Positions 33,178-44,141 of a stretch of DNA of 64,000 bases are shown here, piece after piece. This stretch comes from Zygaena filipendulae (taxonomy: Eukaryota; Arthropoda; Insecta; Lepidoptera; Zygaenidae): the NCBI GenBank assembly GCA_907165275.2, contig OU015677.1:2294001-2358000 (forward strand). Reading direction: 5' to 3'. Numbering within the stretch: position 1 is the stretch's first letter; each line of letters opens with the position of its first letter. The position numbers and the translations under genes were made by a program. The notes under the pieces were generated by a model, which was given only the letters and a program-made list of their open reading frames with translations, was not told the origin of the DNA and ran no database searches.

Positions 33178-33632
33178 CTTTCGAAAATCAAAATTCTAAT
33201 TAGTCCGTCGGTTGGAAAATAAAAAAACAATAGACACGTTTTTTTACTTTTTTTAAATAAATAAAAATACACAGAGATAAAGCGCATTAAAGTTTAGGGT
33301 GAGGGGGTCGTGACGTCACTAACCGCTAAAACCGCCATACAAACTGTCAGAATAGTGACGTCACGCGAAATTTCAACTCAATATATCGCCGTTATTTTTT
33401 GATTACGTAGAAAAAGAAAAAATACTTACGTGTCCAACATTTTTTAATAATCTACAAGACGGACTAATAAATAAAAAATAGTCGACATGCCAATTTTTAG
33501 TTCGTCTTCTAGATTTATATATATATATTTTTCCTTTTATCACGTAATCAAAAAATAACGGCGATTCATGTTGAGTTGTAATTTCGTGTGACGTCACGTC
33601 TGGGTATTTTTGTACTTAGTCCAGACGTCTAG
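33178..33632. repeat. TGACGTCA MITE pair after peptide copy 2
   Basis: 33178-33470 is a near-complete copy with two TGACGTCA; 33495-33632 is the related half-unit with GTGTGACGTCACGTCTGGGT. Confidence 0.8.
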
Positions 33633-33639
33633 TGCAGGC

Positions 33640-34368
33640 AGTTATGAAGTTTACCCAAAATAATTTTATTAATCGATGAGCTTCATCAAATATGTTCTTT
33701 GAGTAATTCTAAGCATTTCTAGCCCGGGAGGCAATAAGAAACGTGAGGCTGGGGGGGAGGGGTTCAAAGGGGGCCGCTACCCGTCATTAAACTAATTAAA
33801 CAGATCAGCTTGGCAGTGGCTTCCAAAGTATACCTTCTCTCTGGCGTCTCTCTGGCGTAAGCTGTATGTTAGAAGCCAGTTACATATTATTATTTCATTG
33901 AGCTCGAACAATCAATTAAAAAAGTATAAATTAATTAGTATAAATTTAAAAGTATGAATTAATAAGTGTAAATCAATAAAAAAGTATAGATTTAAAATAA
34001 GAATATAATTAAAATGAAATTGAAAGTTTGAATAACATGCTGTAAAAAATAAAACTAATAATTAATAAATCAATAAACAATGTATGTAGGTATACGGCTA
34101 TACGCACTTACAAAAGGGAGTTCCTGTGGGAATTCGGAAACTCATGCGGGTGAAACCGCGGGGCACAGCTAGTATTATATAAAACAAAGTCCTCCCCTGC
34201 GTCTATTTGTCTGTTCACGATTAACTCAAAAACTACTGAACGGATTTTCATACAGTTTTCACCAATAGATAGTGATTCATGAGGATGGTTTAAATATAAT
34301 GTTTTTGAAGGTTTTTTTCTAGGTAAATTGGTTGAAATAAGTTTGTTAGAAGTGTCTGAAAAAGTACT
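33640..34368. repeat. Intergenic DNA with partial repeats
   Basis: 33640-34090 shows nothing recognisable beyond AT-rich ATTAAAAAGTATAAATTAA runs and a G-rich patch at 33750. 34105-34175 is the end of a Lep-type repeat (CCGCGGGGCACAGCTAG) and 34180-34360 matches 30265-30440. Confidence 0.5.
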
Positions 34369-34767
34369 TTTCATTACTCATACTCGGAAAGTAGGTCTGA
34401 AGTTGCCTGAGAAGCGGGTTGAAAGTAACACTTTTCAGCCCTAGGGAGAATCGCTTTCAACTGACAGCTGGGTACGGCAGAAACTCAAGTTTTTTTTTAT
34501 GTCATAGGGGGCATACTTACTGACCAGTACTGTAGCACACCTAATGGTTGATTTATGTAAAATAAAATTCACTCATTTTTTTCTTTAGCTATTTCCTATT
34601 TTTATTTTGACTTTCCTTGCATTCGTAATGAAAAGCACAGTGTTATCCTCGGGAGAAAGACTTATTTAGTCCCTCGATCTATTGGCGCTCTCGCTACGCT
34701 CGGGCGCCAAACCCCGTCTCGGGACTAAATAAGTTACTTTCACCCCTAGGATAACAATGTACTATTG
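34369..34767 (+). repeat. Interspersed element X, copy 4
   Basis: Direct copy of 29094-29464, with the extra piece CGCTCTCGCTACGCTCGGGC as in the inverted copy at 31085. Confidence 0.75.
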
Positions 34768-35730
34768 TTACGCTTTCACGCGTTAACTACTCAACCGATT
34801 ACAACGAAATTTTGCATAAACGTTGTCAGGAGTACAAATAAGGACATAGGGTACTTCTGATCCCGGAGTTCTTGTGGGAACTCCTAAATTACCGTGGGGA
34901 ACAGCTAGCTTAGTATATGAATGTAATTCTGCAAGGCTATAACAGCTATGTGAGAGAACCTTCTGAGCATATTTGGTAGGTACACTGTACCTATAGCAAT
35001 GTTTTTTTTCTTTTTTCAGAATATAAAACCTCAAGGGAAATGTCCAAGTGGTTGGCAATCGTTGTGTTTGTGATGATGGTCATCACAATGCTGACAATCG
35101 ATAATGCCGACGCAGGTGGCGAACGTCGCGGTACATGTCCTCTCAATTATATCCCTACTCTATACGGATGCCTGAAAATAAAACATCGTCAATCACACAA
35201 TCTCACCCAATCTCACCTCGGTTTAAACAATGAGACTACTTACTAGACTACTTAATTATAATGGGGATGTGGACTACTTTTGAAAATCAAAATTCTAATT
35301 AGTCCGTCGGTTAGAAAATAAAAAAAACAATAGACACGTATTTTTTACTTTTTTAAAATAAATTAAAATACATGGAGATAAAGCGCATTAAAGTTTAGGG
35401 TGAGACGGTCGTGACGTCACTAACCGCTAAAACCGCCATACAAACTGTCAGAATAGTGACGTCACGCGAAATTTCAACTCAATATAACGCCGTTATTTTT
35501 TGATTACGTAAAAAAAGAAAAAATACGTGTCCAACATTTTTTAATAATCTACAAGACGGACTAAAAATTAAAAAATAGTCGACATGCCAATTTTTAGTTC
35601 ATCTTCTAGATTAGGTAATATATATATTTTTACCTTTTATCACGTAATTAAAAAAATAATGGCGATTCATGTTGAGTTGTAATTTCATGTGACGTCACGT
35701 CTGGGTATTTTTATACTTAGTCCAGACGTC
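34761..35730 (+). repeat. Segmental duplication, unit B (peptide copy 3)
   Basis: Partner of 32112-33632. It lacks the LINE, so it preserves the pre-insertion site. Confidence 0.85.
35040..35246 (+). CDS. Small secreted two-cysteine peptide, copy 3
   Basis: A 68-residue product; acceptor TTTTTTCAG at 35019, ATG in GGGAAATGT. The signal peptide differs from copy 1 by only one residue (IVVF for IAVF) and again ends in DNADA. The predicted mature peptide starts GGERRGT and has C-P-L-N-Y-I-P-T-L-Y-G-C, then a longer basic and polar tail (LKIKHRQSHNLTQSH...) with two N-x-T/S sites. Compared with copy 1, the signal peptide is nearly unchanged while the mature part differs at most positions apart from C-P-x-N-x-I-P-T-x-Y-G-C, a pattern seen in fast-evolving secreted peptides. 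Function unknown. Exon 1 is not present close by and may be the one at 30889. Confidence 0.65.
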   Translation: MSKWLAIVVFVMMVITMLTIDNADAGGERRGTCPLNYIPTLYGCLKIKHRQSHNLTQSHLGLNNETTY

Positions 35731-35750
35731 GCGATCTCCCACCTCTAAAC
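35276..35750. repeat. TGACGTCA MITE pair after peptide copy 3
   Basis: Same arrangement as 33178-33632: full unit (two TGACGTCA near 35410 and 35457) and half-unit (one near 35690). Confidence 0.8.
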
Positions 35751-35766
35751 TTTAATGCATTTTATA

Positions 35767-36126
35767 CAACGTGTTAATGAATTAACTGAAAACCTGATAC
35801 ACCCCCTTTAAAAAAATAAACATAGAATATGTTTAAAATATATTTTATGTCGAAAAAAATTATACTTTAAAAGTTATTCAACATTAGTTTGGAGGTAACC
35901 TATCTACGAAATTCCAAGCGCTACGCCCGCACCTACTTACCGGTTCGAATTTTTTTGCTGCGGGCGGCGTACGCGCCAAAAATTGTATTATAAATAATTT
36001 GGACATTGGCTAGTAAAAATGAAAAAATATAACCTATATTAAAACAGAGTGCAATCGATTATTCGATTCGCTAGTTGATTCTGAGCAAACTACTTTCTAG
36101 TTTTCACTTAGTTCATTAACACGTTG
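35767..36126. repeat. CAACGTGTTAATGAATTAAC MITE, copy 1
   Basis: Ends CAACGTGTTAATGAATTAAC and TAGTTCATTAACACGTTG are inverted repeats, flanked by TATA on both sides. Other copies: 43686-44026, 57270-57616, and a half copy at 38271-38461. The palindrome boundary at 35936 lies inside this element. Confidence 0.85.
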
Positions 36127-38461
36127 TATAGGTATTTTTTCGATAATTTAAGAAAAGTAATAAATATATGACTACTATTTTTTTACTAGAATTTTGATTT
36201 TATATCCTGTCATCATGCCCATTCTTATATTATTAAAAAAAAAATTGTGATCCATTTTGACGAACGGATTGTAGCAGTGTTTATAAATTGCTACACTCCC
36301 TTTTTTCCCTTTTCAAAAAAGGACAAGCTTATTATGTTCGGCTGTATGCATGTTTTTTAATGTAACTATAGATACCTAAACGATTATTGCAATTTACAGA
36401 TTTTTAGATTTAATAGTTTATTACCTACATTATAATTAGGTAATATTTTTGTAAAGTAAATTTAAACGTTCAAATTTGTCAAAAATACTACAATTTTTCA
36501 AATAAAATATATATATTCTAGTAATATAACTAGTTTCTCTATATATCTACTAAGTAAAACCCGAATACCTACGTTTATGATTCTACTAGCTGTTCCCCGC
36601 GGTTTCACCAGCGGTAATTGCGGAGTTCCCGCGGGAATTCCGAGATCAAAAACCCCCTTTGTCCTTCTCTGCATCCCTGAAAACGTGTATGCAAGATGTA
36701 ATGACGATCGGTTGAGCCATTGAGGCGGGAAAGCGTAACAAACAAACAAACTCACTTTCGCATTTATAATAATAGTAAGGATCACATGCCATACCCCTAC
36801 AACATTCAATCGTAGGCTGGCGATGTGGAAATGACATTGAAATGTCTCACGGAGGCGGACCAGCTAATAGATATCAGTTGGACACCGAGCGAACTTGATA
36901 TTTAAAGTGCTTTTGCGTGCACCACTTTCGAAATAGCGGGCCAAGTGCATGGACATATTGTATATAGATAAAAAACTGTTAAACATAGATCGACAGTTTC
37001 ATTCGAAATTCTGCTTGGAATTCAAGTACAAAAATAAATTGAATGTGTGTGCAACAACTTGAAATGGGCATGTTCACAATTTCTTATATGTCCATCTTGT
37101 AGATTAATAATTTTTTAAAAAATTTTTTAGTCTGTCTGTGTAAACTGCACCGGTTAGTGACGTCACGCGAAATTTCAACTCAATGTATCGCCGTTATTTT
37201 TTGATTACGTAAAAAAAGACGAAAGTACCTACGTGTTCAATATTTTTTACTAATCTACAAGACAGACTAAAAAATTTTTTAAAAAATTATTAATCTACAA
37301 GATGGACATATAAGAAATTGTGAACATGCCCATTTCAAGTTGTTGCACACACATTCAATTTATTTTTGTACTTGAATTCCAAGCAGAATTTCGAATGAAA
37401 CTGTCGATCTATGTTTAACAGTTTTTTATCTATATACAATATGTCCATGCACTTGGCCCGCTATTTCGAAAGTGGTGCACGCAAAAGCACTTTAAATATC
37501 AAGTTCGCTCGGTGTCCAACTGATATCTATTAGCTGGTCCGCCTCCGTGAGACATTTCAATGTCATTTCCACATCGCCAGCCTACGATTGAATGTTGTAG
37601 GGGTATGGCATGTGATCCTTACTATTATTATAAATGCGAAAGTGAGTTTGTTTGTTTGTTACGCTTTCCCGCCTCAATGGCTCAACCGATCGTCATTACA
37701 TCTTGCATACACGTTTTCAGGGATGCAGAGAAGGACAAAGGGGGTTTTTGATCTCGGAATTCCCGCGGGAACTCCGCAATTACCGCTGGTGAAACCGCGG
37801 GGAACAGCTAGTAGAATCATAAACGTAGGTATTCGGGTTTTACTTAGTAGATATATAGAGAAACTAGTTATATTACTAGAATATATATATTTTATTTGAA
37901 AAATTGTAGTATTTTTGACAAATTTGAACGTTTAAATTTACTTTACAAAAATATTACCTAATTATAATGTAGGTAATAAACTATTAAATCTAAAAATCTG
38001 TAAATTGCAATAATCGTTTAGGTATCTATAGTTACATTAAAAAACATGCATACAGCCGAACATAATAAGCTTGTCCTTTTTTGAAAAGGGAAAAAAGGGA
38101 GTGTAGCAATTTATAAACACTGCTACAATCCGTTCGTCAAAATGGATCACAATTTTTTTTTTAATAATATAAGAATGGGCATGATGACAGGATATAAAAT
38201 CAAAATTCTAGTAAAAAAATAGTAGTCACATATTTATTACTTTTCTTAAATTATCGAAAAAATACCTATACAACGTGTTAATGAACTAAGTGAAAACTAG
38301 AAAGTAGTTTGCTCAGAATCAACTAGCGAATCGAATAATCGATTGCACTCTGTTTTAATATAGGTTATATTTTTTCATTTTTACTAGCCAATGTCCAAAT
38401 TATTTATAATACAATTTTTGGCGCGTACGCCGCCCGCAGCAAAAAAATTCGAACCGGTAAG
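35936..38461. repeat. 2.5-kb palindrome, 1202-bp arms, 122-bp spacer
   Basis: Left arm 35936-37137, right arm 37260-38461: every position p on the left pairs with 74397 minus p on the right wherever I compared. The two arms encode identical 103- and 63-codon open frames, which are not genes but show there is no divergence. The spacer 37138-37259 is a fragment of the TGACGTCA MITE. The left arm continues smoothly into a MITE (35767-36126); the right arm stops abruptly in the middle of the mirrored MITE at GGTAAG/ACACGG, so the right arm is the added copy. Each arm contains one Lep-type repeat. Confidence 0.92.
36590..36781. repeat. Lepidopteran-type interspersed repeat in the left palindrome arm
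   Basis: Starts CTAGCTGTTCCCCGCGGTTT, ends TTATAATAATAGTAAGGATC; mirrored at 37616-37807. Confidence 0.8.
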
Positions 38462-39350
38462 ACACGGTTGACAAGCCCATTGTCGAGGGCTTGAATTTTA
38501 ATGTTTCACGTTAAAAATTACACCCTGTATTCCAATAAAGGAATAGGATCATGCGCATTGGACATACATACGTTCAAAGACATTATAAGAGAATAGACGA
38601 ACAATACAAACTTTTACTATGCAATCCACGGCAACCAATTTTTGCGGGGGGAATTATCAAAATAAAAACTGCAATTAAGTCAAATACTAGTCACCACAAA
38701 GTACATTTCAAATAGCCAATCACATCGCTTTCCGCCAAGTGTTATCTATAAACTCTCTGCTAACCAACGGCATTTTGTTAGCATAAGATAATTTGACCTC
38801 TGTGTGGTTTAAGAGGAAAGCTTAGCGGCTGAGCGTATTGTCAATCTATTCTCTTGCAATATCTTTGCATACGCAGTACGCATATACAATGAAACCCGTT
38901 TTGGAGTATCATTGCAACAAGTGGTACCTACCTACTTGTTGGCACGCGAGCAAGGCCTCCTCGCCTCAGTGCAACCTTCAATCCCAGCGCGAAAAAATCA
39001 TGATTTACTATCGTTCTTATGAAAAGAGTTATGCAATAAGATAAAAATATGTTTCTTTTAATGAATTATTTAATAGAAATCTCACGAAAATTCTAAGCCC
39101 GTATAACGTAATGTAATGTTTTCCCCCCCAAGGATTTGGCAAAGTTTTACTTCAAAATAATATGACCAAAGAAAATTATTAAATGACTTCAAATACGGAA
39201 GAATTTGGTGTTTTACGAGTTTATAAATAAATAATTTTGAATTATTATTCACTATCTAACACAGAGAAAATAAATTAACTACAGAGGACCTGAGGCGGGG
39301 CAGGCGCGCCACCGTTGCAAAGGAAGTTAGAGCGAATGCTCTAATTTGCC
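38462..39350. other. Intergenic, nothing recognised
   Basis: No open frame with splice or domain support. 39240-39350 includes GGGGCAGGCGCGCCACCG, related in inverted orientation to 10165-10190. Confidence 0.5.
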
Positions 39351-39354
39351 CAAA

Positions 39355-39600
39355 ATTTCATTTGCTGCCATCCCAACTATATTTACTACAATATTCCCAA
39401 AACTGTATATTTTTAAAACAGTGACTTAGTAAAAACATAACAATAACGCGTTTAATACATTCCTTTACGTTAGTGAATGTTTTAGTGCGTGATGAATAGA
39501 TTTGTGTGCGAAAATCACCCGGCGACACTGGTTTTCATCTGTTTTCATACTAAACTAGGTTGATGTCCCTTCTATCAGTTATGTTCTGTTCTACAGCTAG
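39355..39600. repeat. Interspersed element R, inverted copy upstream of the CPAP1 gene
   Basis: Carries GCGTTTAATACATTCCTTTA, AGTGACTTAGTAAAAAC and GAAAATCACCCGGCGACAC; the reverse-complement partner is at 41990-42470. Confidence 0.65.
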
Positions 39601-39829
39601 TTTTATATAAAACTGCTTAATGCAATTTGTATTGCATAGTACAATCCGATGGATCGTTCAAACATTCTAATTTCAAATAGGATTAAGTACTTAGACGCGA
39701 TTTAGTATTGTATTTCTAATCGGCGCGCGAGCAGGCCATCGACCTGCGCGCACGCATCTTATTTATTTAATTTATTTATTCATAGATATTGTTGTTCTTG
39801 TTAATTTTTTTTTTTAAATAAATATCACA

Positions 39830-41377
39830 ATGATACGAAAATTAGTGATGTTTTTGATGGGTAAATTTTTATTTCAATTTAATATCTAATGATATGATTA
39901 TTTTGTGTGCTGTTGTGACTTGATTAGTATAATACTACGTGCAATGTGCATTATACTGAAACTAGACTGGAATCATCTTCATTGACCGAACAATTTTCTT
40001 TTTCTTTTAGTAGGTACTCAAAACCACGAACTCTATAATTTTTGGAAATTAAAATAACTGTCTACGATAAAAGGAAGCACAATATAAAGAGGGAAAGCTC
40101 TCTTACAAGCTTGTATTGAAATGATTTCCACTAGCATTAAGTAGGTACGCCTTTTGAATTGTTCACACCCTTCTGGGGAGGAACAGCTTCCCCTCCCTGC
40201 CACGTTACGCTCACGCTGGAAAAATACAGACTCCACTATTTGAAAAACGAGTCGTTTCTGTAAGAGACACATATAAAATCTGCTGGAAATATTACTGTGG
40301 ACCTGTTCAGAATATGCTTGCGTTTCCTCCTCCAGGACTGGCCGCGACAGTACTCTGCCAATTGCCATATGACTACTATCACGAATTGCATTTGCCGCAC
40401 GACCCGCCGCTGTCCCCGACTTGGGACCGCACGCCGCACACATCCTTCACCTGCGTTGGGCGACAGAGGGGTTACTTCGCTGATGTAGACGCTGGTTGTC
40501 AGGTAAGGGGACATACTTCTTTACCCATTCAGGGGGTCTTCAAAATACCACGCTTGTCTCAGGGGGTAGAGGGGGCCTTAGGTGTCGTTACATATAGTCA
40601 TCATCCTCTAGGGAAATCTTGCGCTTTTTCGAGCTATAGCTTGGCGTCACGCGGTAAGTGCCGTATTAATAAAGACAAGTATCAGCCAAATAAGTATGAA
40701 ATACTACGTGCTGACAACTAGGAGGGGAGGGCGGGGGAGGGGATTTTAGCATACCTGTAATTATTACGGGAGGTCGCCGGGTGGGGGGAGAATGGGGTCA
40801 AAAATTGTAAAAAATTGGTCACGTAGTATGGGTATGTTCCCTGATATTAAAGTCTGTAAGGTTGCTAGGTAGCATACAGGATGTAAGGTAAAGAAGGGAC
40901 TTAGGTAGTCCTTATTAAGGACCAATAAAAACACTTTGAATTTCATTCCCCCCACAATGAATATGTAACCTTTCATTCAGCTGATTGATTCCCATTGCTT
41001 GCCAGGCTTATCATTTCTGCTGGCACCAGCACTTGGTGAGCTCTGATCTGTGTGCAAACGGCACACTTTTTAACGAACAGTTTCAGGTGAGTACACGACT
41101 TTGTCTTACTGAAACCTTTGACCAAGAATCTCAACCACTACGAGGGCGTGTTTAGCGACCCTTACTGGCCTCAGTAGTAAGGGACCTATTCTACCACAAG
41201 ATTAAATGCGCCAATCAACTGTATAAATTCTTTTATTCCTATAGTACTAGGTACCACAAATTTATAGGTAGTTTTCCATTGCTCTATCACAAGTTCGTTA
41301 TTAATGGCAGTTTTTGGTTACAGGTCTGTGATCACTTTTACAACGTACGCTGCGGTTCCCCCTTTGAAGATTTGTAA
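39830..41377 (+). CDS. CPAP1-type cuticular protein with one chitin-binding type-2 domain (complete, four exons)
   Basis: Exons 39830-39860, 40336-40502, 41006-41086 and 41324-41377 give 110 residues. The 31-bp first exon encodes MIRKLVMFLM and ends in phase 1 at G/GTAAAT; joined to exon 2 it makes the signal peptide MIRKLVMFLMGLAATVLCQ. The start is supported because it is the only upstream ATG I found that has both the right phase and a hydrophobic run. The mature part has one CBM14 (peritrophin-A) domain, residues about 51-104: six cysteines in FTC, DAGC, YHFC, DLC, FQVC and VRC, with spacing 13, 5, 8, 12 and 7 or close to it. Such single-domain proteins (CPAP1 family) bind chitin in cuticle. 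Position between two chitinase-like genes fits a chitin role. Stop TAA 41375-41377. Confidence 0.82.
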
Positions 41378-41399
41378 AGGTGCGTTTCAATATCTGCTG

Positions 41400-41985
41400 C
41401 AGCTACACAGCAAAGATCCTGCCATTTTTTTTTCTTACAGTTCGAAATGGTAACTGTTTTCTGTTAGTATAAGTTTGTCGCATAAAACTTGTCACTGTAT
41501 TGTGAAAATTTACTTCAATTCAAATCGATTTGTAATATATTTATTTAATAGTATTTTTAGTCACATTGTGGTTATTATTAATACAACAGGTAATTGTGTT
41601 TATTTTTCAGTTAGTCATAATTATAATATAACGAAAACAATTTCAGGTAAATTAAAGAGTAATTGATATGAAGTAAACAACATTATTACAAAACAAAGTA
41701 ATTTATTTATCAAATAAAAAGAAAATTACAAAATATCACAAAAGATTAGGTACAAAAATAAATCGCTGAACCATAAATTGGTTGGTAAAAAACAAAAGTA
41801 CCTAAAAACTAATTGACAGTCGCTAGTCGTTGCATTTTATTACTATTGCAACAAAATTCAACGATTTTCAAAAAAGATTACATATTTCTGATGATACATT
41901 GACATTTCTCATGAACCTTTAAAACGGGAGTAGCTAAAAGTGCTATTACACCAAAGTACCTATATGTCGTGGCAAACTAGATGAT
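41400..41985. other. 3' region of the CPAP1 gene and AT-rich spacer
   Basis: No further coding potential. AATAAA-type signals occur near 41715 and 41757. Nothing else recognised. Confidence 0.4.
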
Positions 41986-41989
41986 AAAA

Positions 41990-42470
41990 AAACACGAGTA
42001 AAACCACACAACAGAAAATAACAGATAGAAGGGACACCAACTTAGTTTAGTATGAAAACAGATGAAAACCAGTGTCGCCGGGTGATTTTCGCACACAATC
42101 ATCAATCAATCAATCATCGATCAAATCCAGCCCAGCGACACTCCCTTGAAGCCAAATTTACTATGGATTTATGCGCGAACTTCTTTACCAATTTGGAATA
42201 CATAACCAAGTACTATGAACGCGTCATACATTGCATTGGTATGGTTGGCACTAAATGCTTTCATAGATCGGTTCAGCGATTATTATGGAAGTGCCTACTT
42301 TTAAAACCTAGTGATTATTTGCTCAGTGATCACATCACGCACTAAAACATTCATCAACGTAAAAAATGTATTGAAAGCTTTATGGTTGAGTTTTTACTTA
42401 GTCACTGTTATCAAATTTCTCAGTTTTGGAAATATTGTGGTAAATAGGTATACTCGAGATGGCAGCAAAA
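41990..42470. repeat. Interspersed element R, copy downstream of the CPAP1 gene
   Basis: ACCAGTGTCGCCGGGTGATT (about 42068) and TTTTTACTTAGTCACTGTTA (about 42391) are reverse-complement partners of 39355-39600. Between them is about 230 bp (42100-42335) that the upstream copy lacks, so one copy has an insertion or the other a deletion. Confidence 0.6.
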
Positions 42471-42479
42471 GAAGTTTTG

Positions 42480-43680
42480 GGCAAGGTAGAGTTGCTGCAT
42501 TTGCACTTGCCTTTTGCATGTTTCAAAATGATCTCTTAGCTACTACCGTCTTAAATCTTTCAAAGCGGATTTTAATAACTAAATTTTACTCGAACATTAC
42601 ATATTTGAGGCATTTGAAAAGAGTCCGTTAAACCTATACCCGGGTCGCAAGTTCCGGGAAATTGTTCGAGTTCTTGCCATGAAAACTGTTTATTGTTTGG
42701 AGTTGAACTGAAGTCATGAAATTTCAGAGAAACTGGATACAGGGAAGACTGCAAAGCAAGAAATACAAGTCAAGTATAGTAAGTAGTTAATGTAAAGTTA
42801 AAAGTGTTTCTAGTACAATAATAAAAACATAAAGTTCGAGCTGCTATTATTAAAAACATAAAATTAGGTAGGTATCTTAAATCTATTTAAATGGAAATAC
42901 ATTGATCTTTACTTATTTACCTGTTGGATAAAAAAAAAAATACCTGGGAAAAATAATATCCAAAACAAAGTAGGTAGGTATCACGTCATGGACTTTTGAG
43001 GAACAAGACATATAAAATTATTTCTTTAAATTATTAATAACCTTATACAGGATGTTAGGTTAAATAAAGGAGTTATTGAAGGAAGGTATGCAGAATACGA
43101 TTTTTGTTTCAAAAATGTAAAAAAAAACCAAAATTATTTTCACAATTTCCAATAAATAATTATTTGACTTTTTTTTACATTGATTCTGTTTAAATCGACT
43201 GCTACATGCAACATCGCCACCTCTTTCCTTTTTTTTTTGCTAAATTTACCCCAATGGAGAAGGCAATTTAGTTGTATTTTTCTTCTTCTGAAGTTATTTA
43301 CATCGAAATGCATTGGTGAGATGCATTTCGATGCTTTACCGGAACTTTTAGCAGCAACTCTTCACAGTGGAACCTTAATAGGACGCTCTGTGGGAAGTTG
43401 TATAGTAAAACGACATCCTCCAGATGAACGCCCCATTTCATCTTATTTCACTTTTTCCACATAATGTTCATCACTAATGGATCACCACATTCACACAATA
43501 TTAATCACGATAAACTAATTTGCAAAACAAAGAAATAAAACTGACGTCCATTACTGCTAAAATCCCGCCAAAAGCTCCCGATCACAGATCATTAATAAAG
43601 GTTTTTCGTACGCATAAGTCTGCGTGTTTTAAATTTCCACTGTGGTTTATAAGAGTTTTTTTTCATGAAAGCATATTTTA
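42480..43680. other. Intergenic; one perfect hairpin
   Basis: CATCGAAATGCAT (43301-43313) and ATGCATTTCGATG (43321-43333) form a 13-bp stem with a 7-base loop. The surrounding 94-codon open frame (43180-43464) shows no domain. Otherwise nothing recognised. Confidence 0.5.
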
Positions 43681-43685
43681 ATTAG

Positions 43686-44026
43686 TCACTTAATGAATTA
43701 ACTGAAACCAGAAAGTAGTTTGCTCAGAATCAACTAGCGAATCGATCGCACTATGTTTAAATATAGGTTATATTTTTTCATTTTTTATAGCCCATGTCTG
43801 AATTATTTATAATACAATATTGGGCGCGTACGCCGGCTGCAGCGAAAAAATTCGAACCGGTAGGCGCGGGCAGCGCTTGGAATTTCGTAGATAGGTCACC
43901 TCCAAACTAATGTTGAATAACTTTTAAAGTATAAATTTTTTCGACATAAGATATATTTTAATCATATTATTGTTTATTTTTTTAAATGGGGTGTATCAGG
44001 TTTCCAATTAATTCATTATCACGTTG
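43686..44026. repeat. CAACGTGTTAATGAATTAAC MITE, copy 2 (inverted)
   Basis: Shares GGCGCGTACGCCGGC, TTCGAACCGGTAGGCGC and AACTAATGTTGAATAACTTT with 35767-36126 and 57270-57616. The left tip is degraded; the right tip is TCATTATCACGTTG. Confidence 0.8.
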
Positions 44027-44141
44027 TATATGCATGACATATCGAGGGCTTAAAAATTACAAAAATGTATTCTTGATCCTAACATAATCTAAGTATGTAT
44101 GTAGATCAATACGAAGGATCTCCGAAACTAAATTGACTTTT

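Larger units (their letters stand above)
32112..33632 (+). repeat. Segmental duplication, unit A (peptide copy 2)
   Basis: From TACTATTGTTACGCTTTCAC through the peptide exon to TACTTAGTCCAGACGTC, this unit parallels unit B (34761-35730) almost base for base apart from a 546-bp retroposon present only here (32210-32755). About 1 kb is shared. Confidence 0.85.

Noticed and set aside
36498..37899. Identical 103- and 63-codon frames on both strands
   Set aside because: They run through a Lep-type interspersed repeat in both palindrome arms; repeat-derived, not genes.
42052..42631. Two open frames of about 100 codons
   Set aside because: They lie in element R, which is repeated at 39355 and 9810; no domain.
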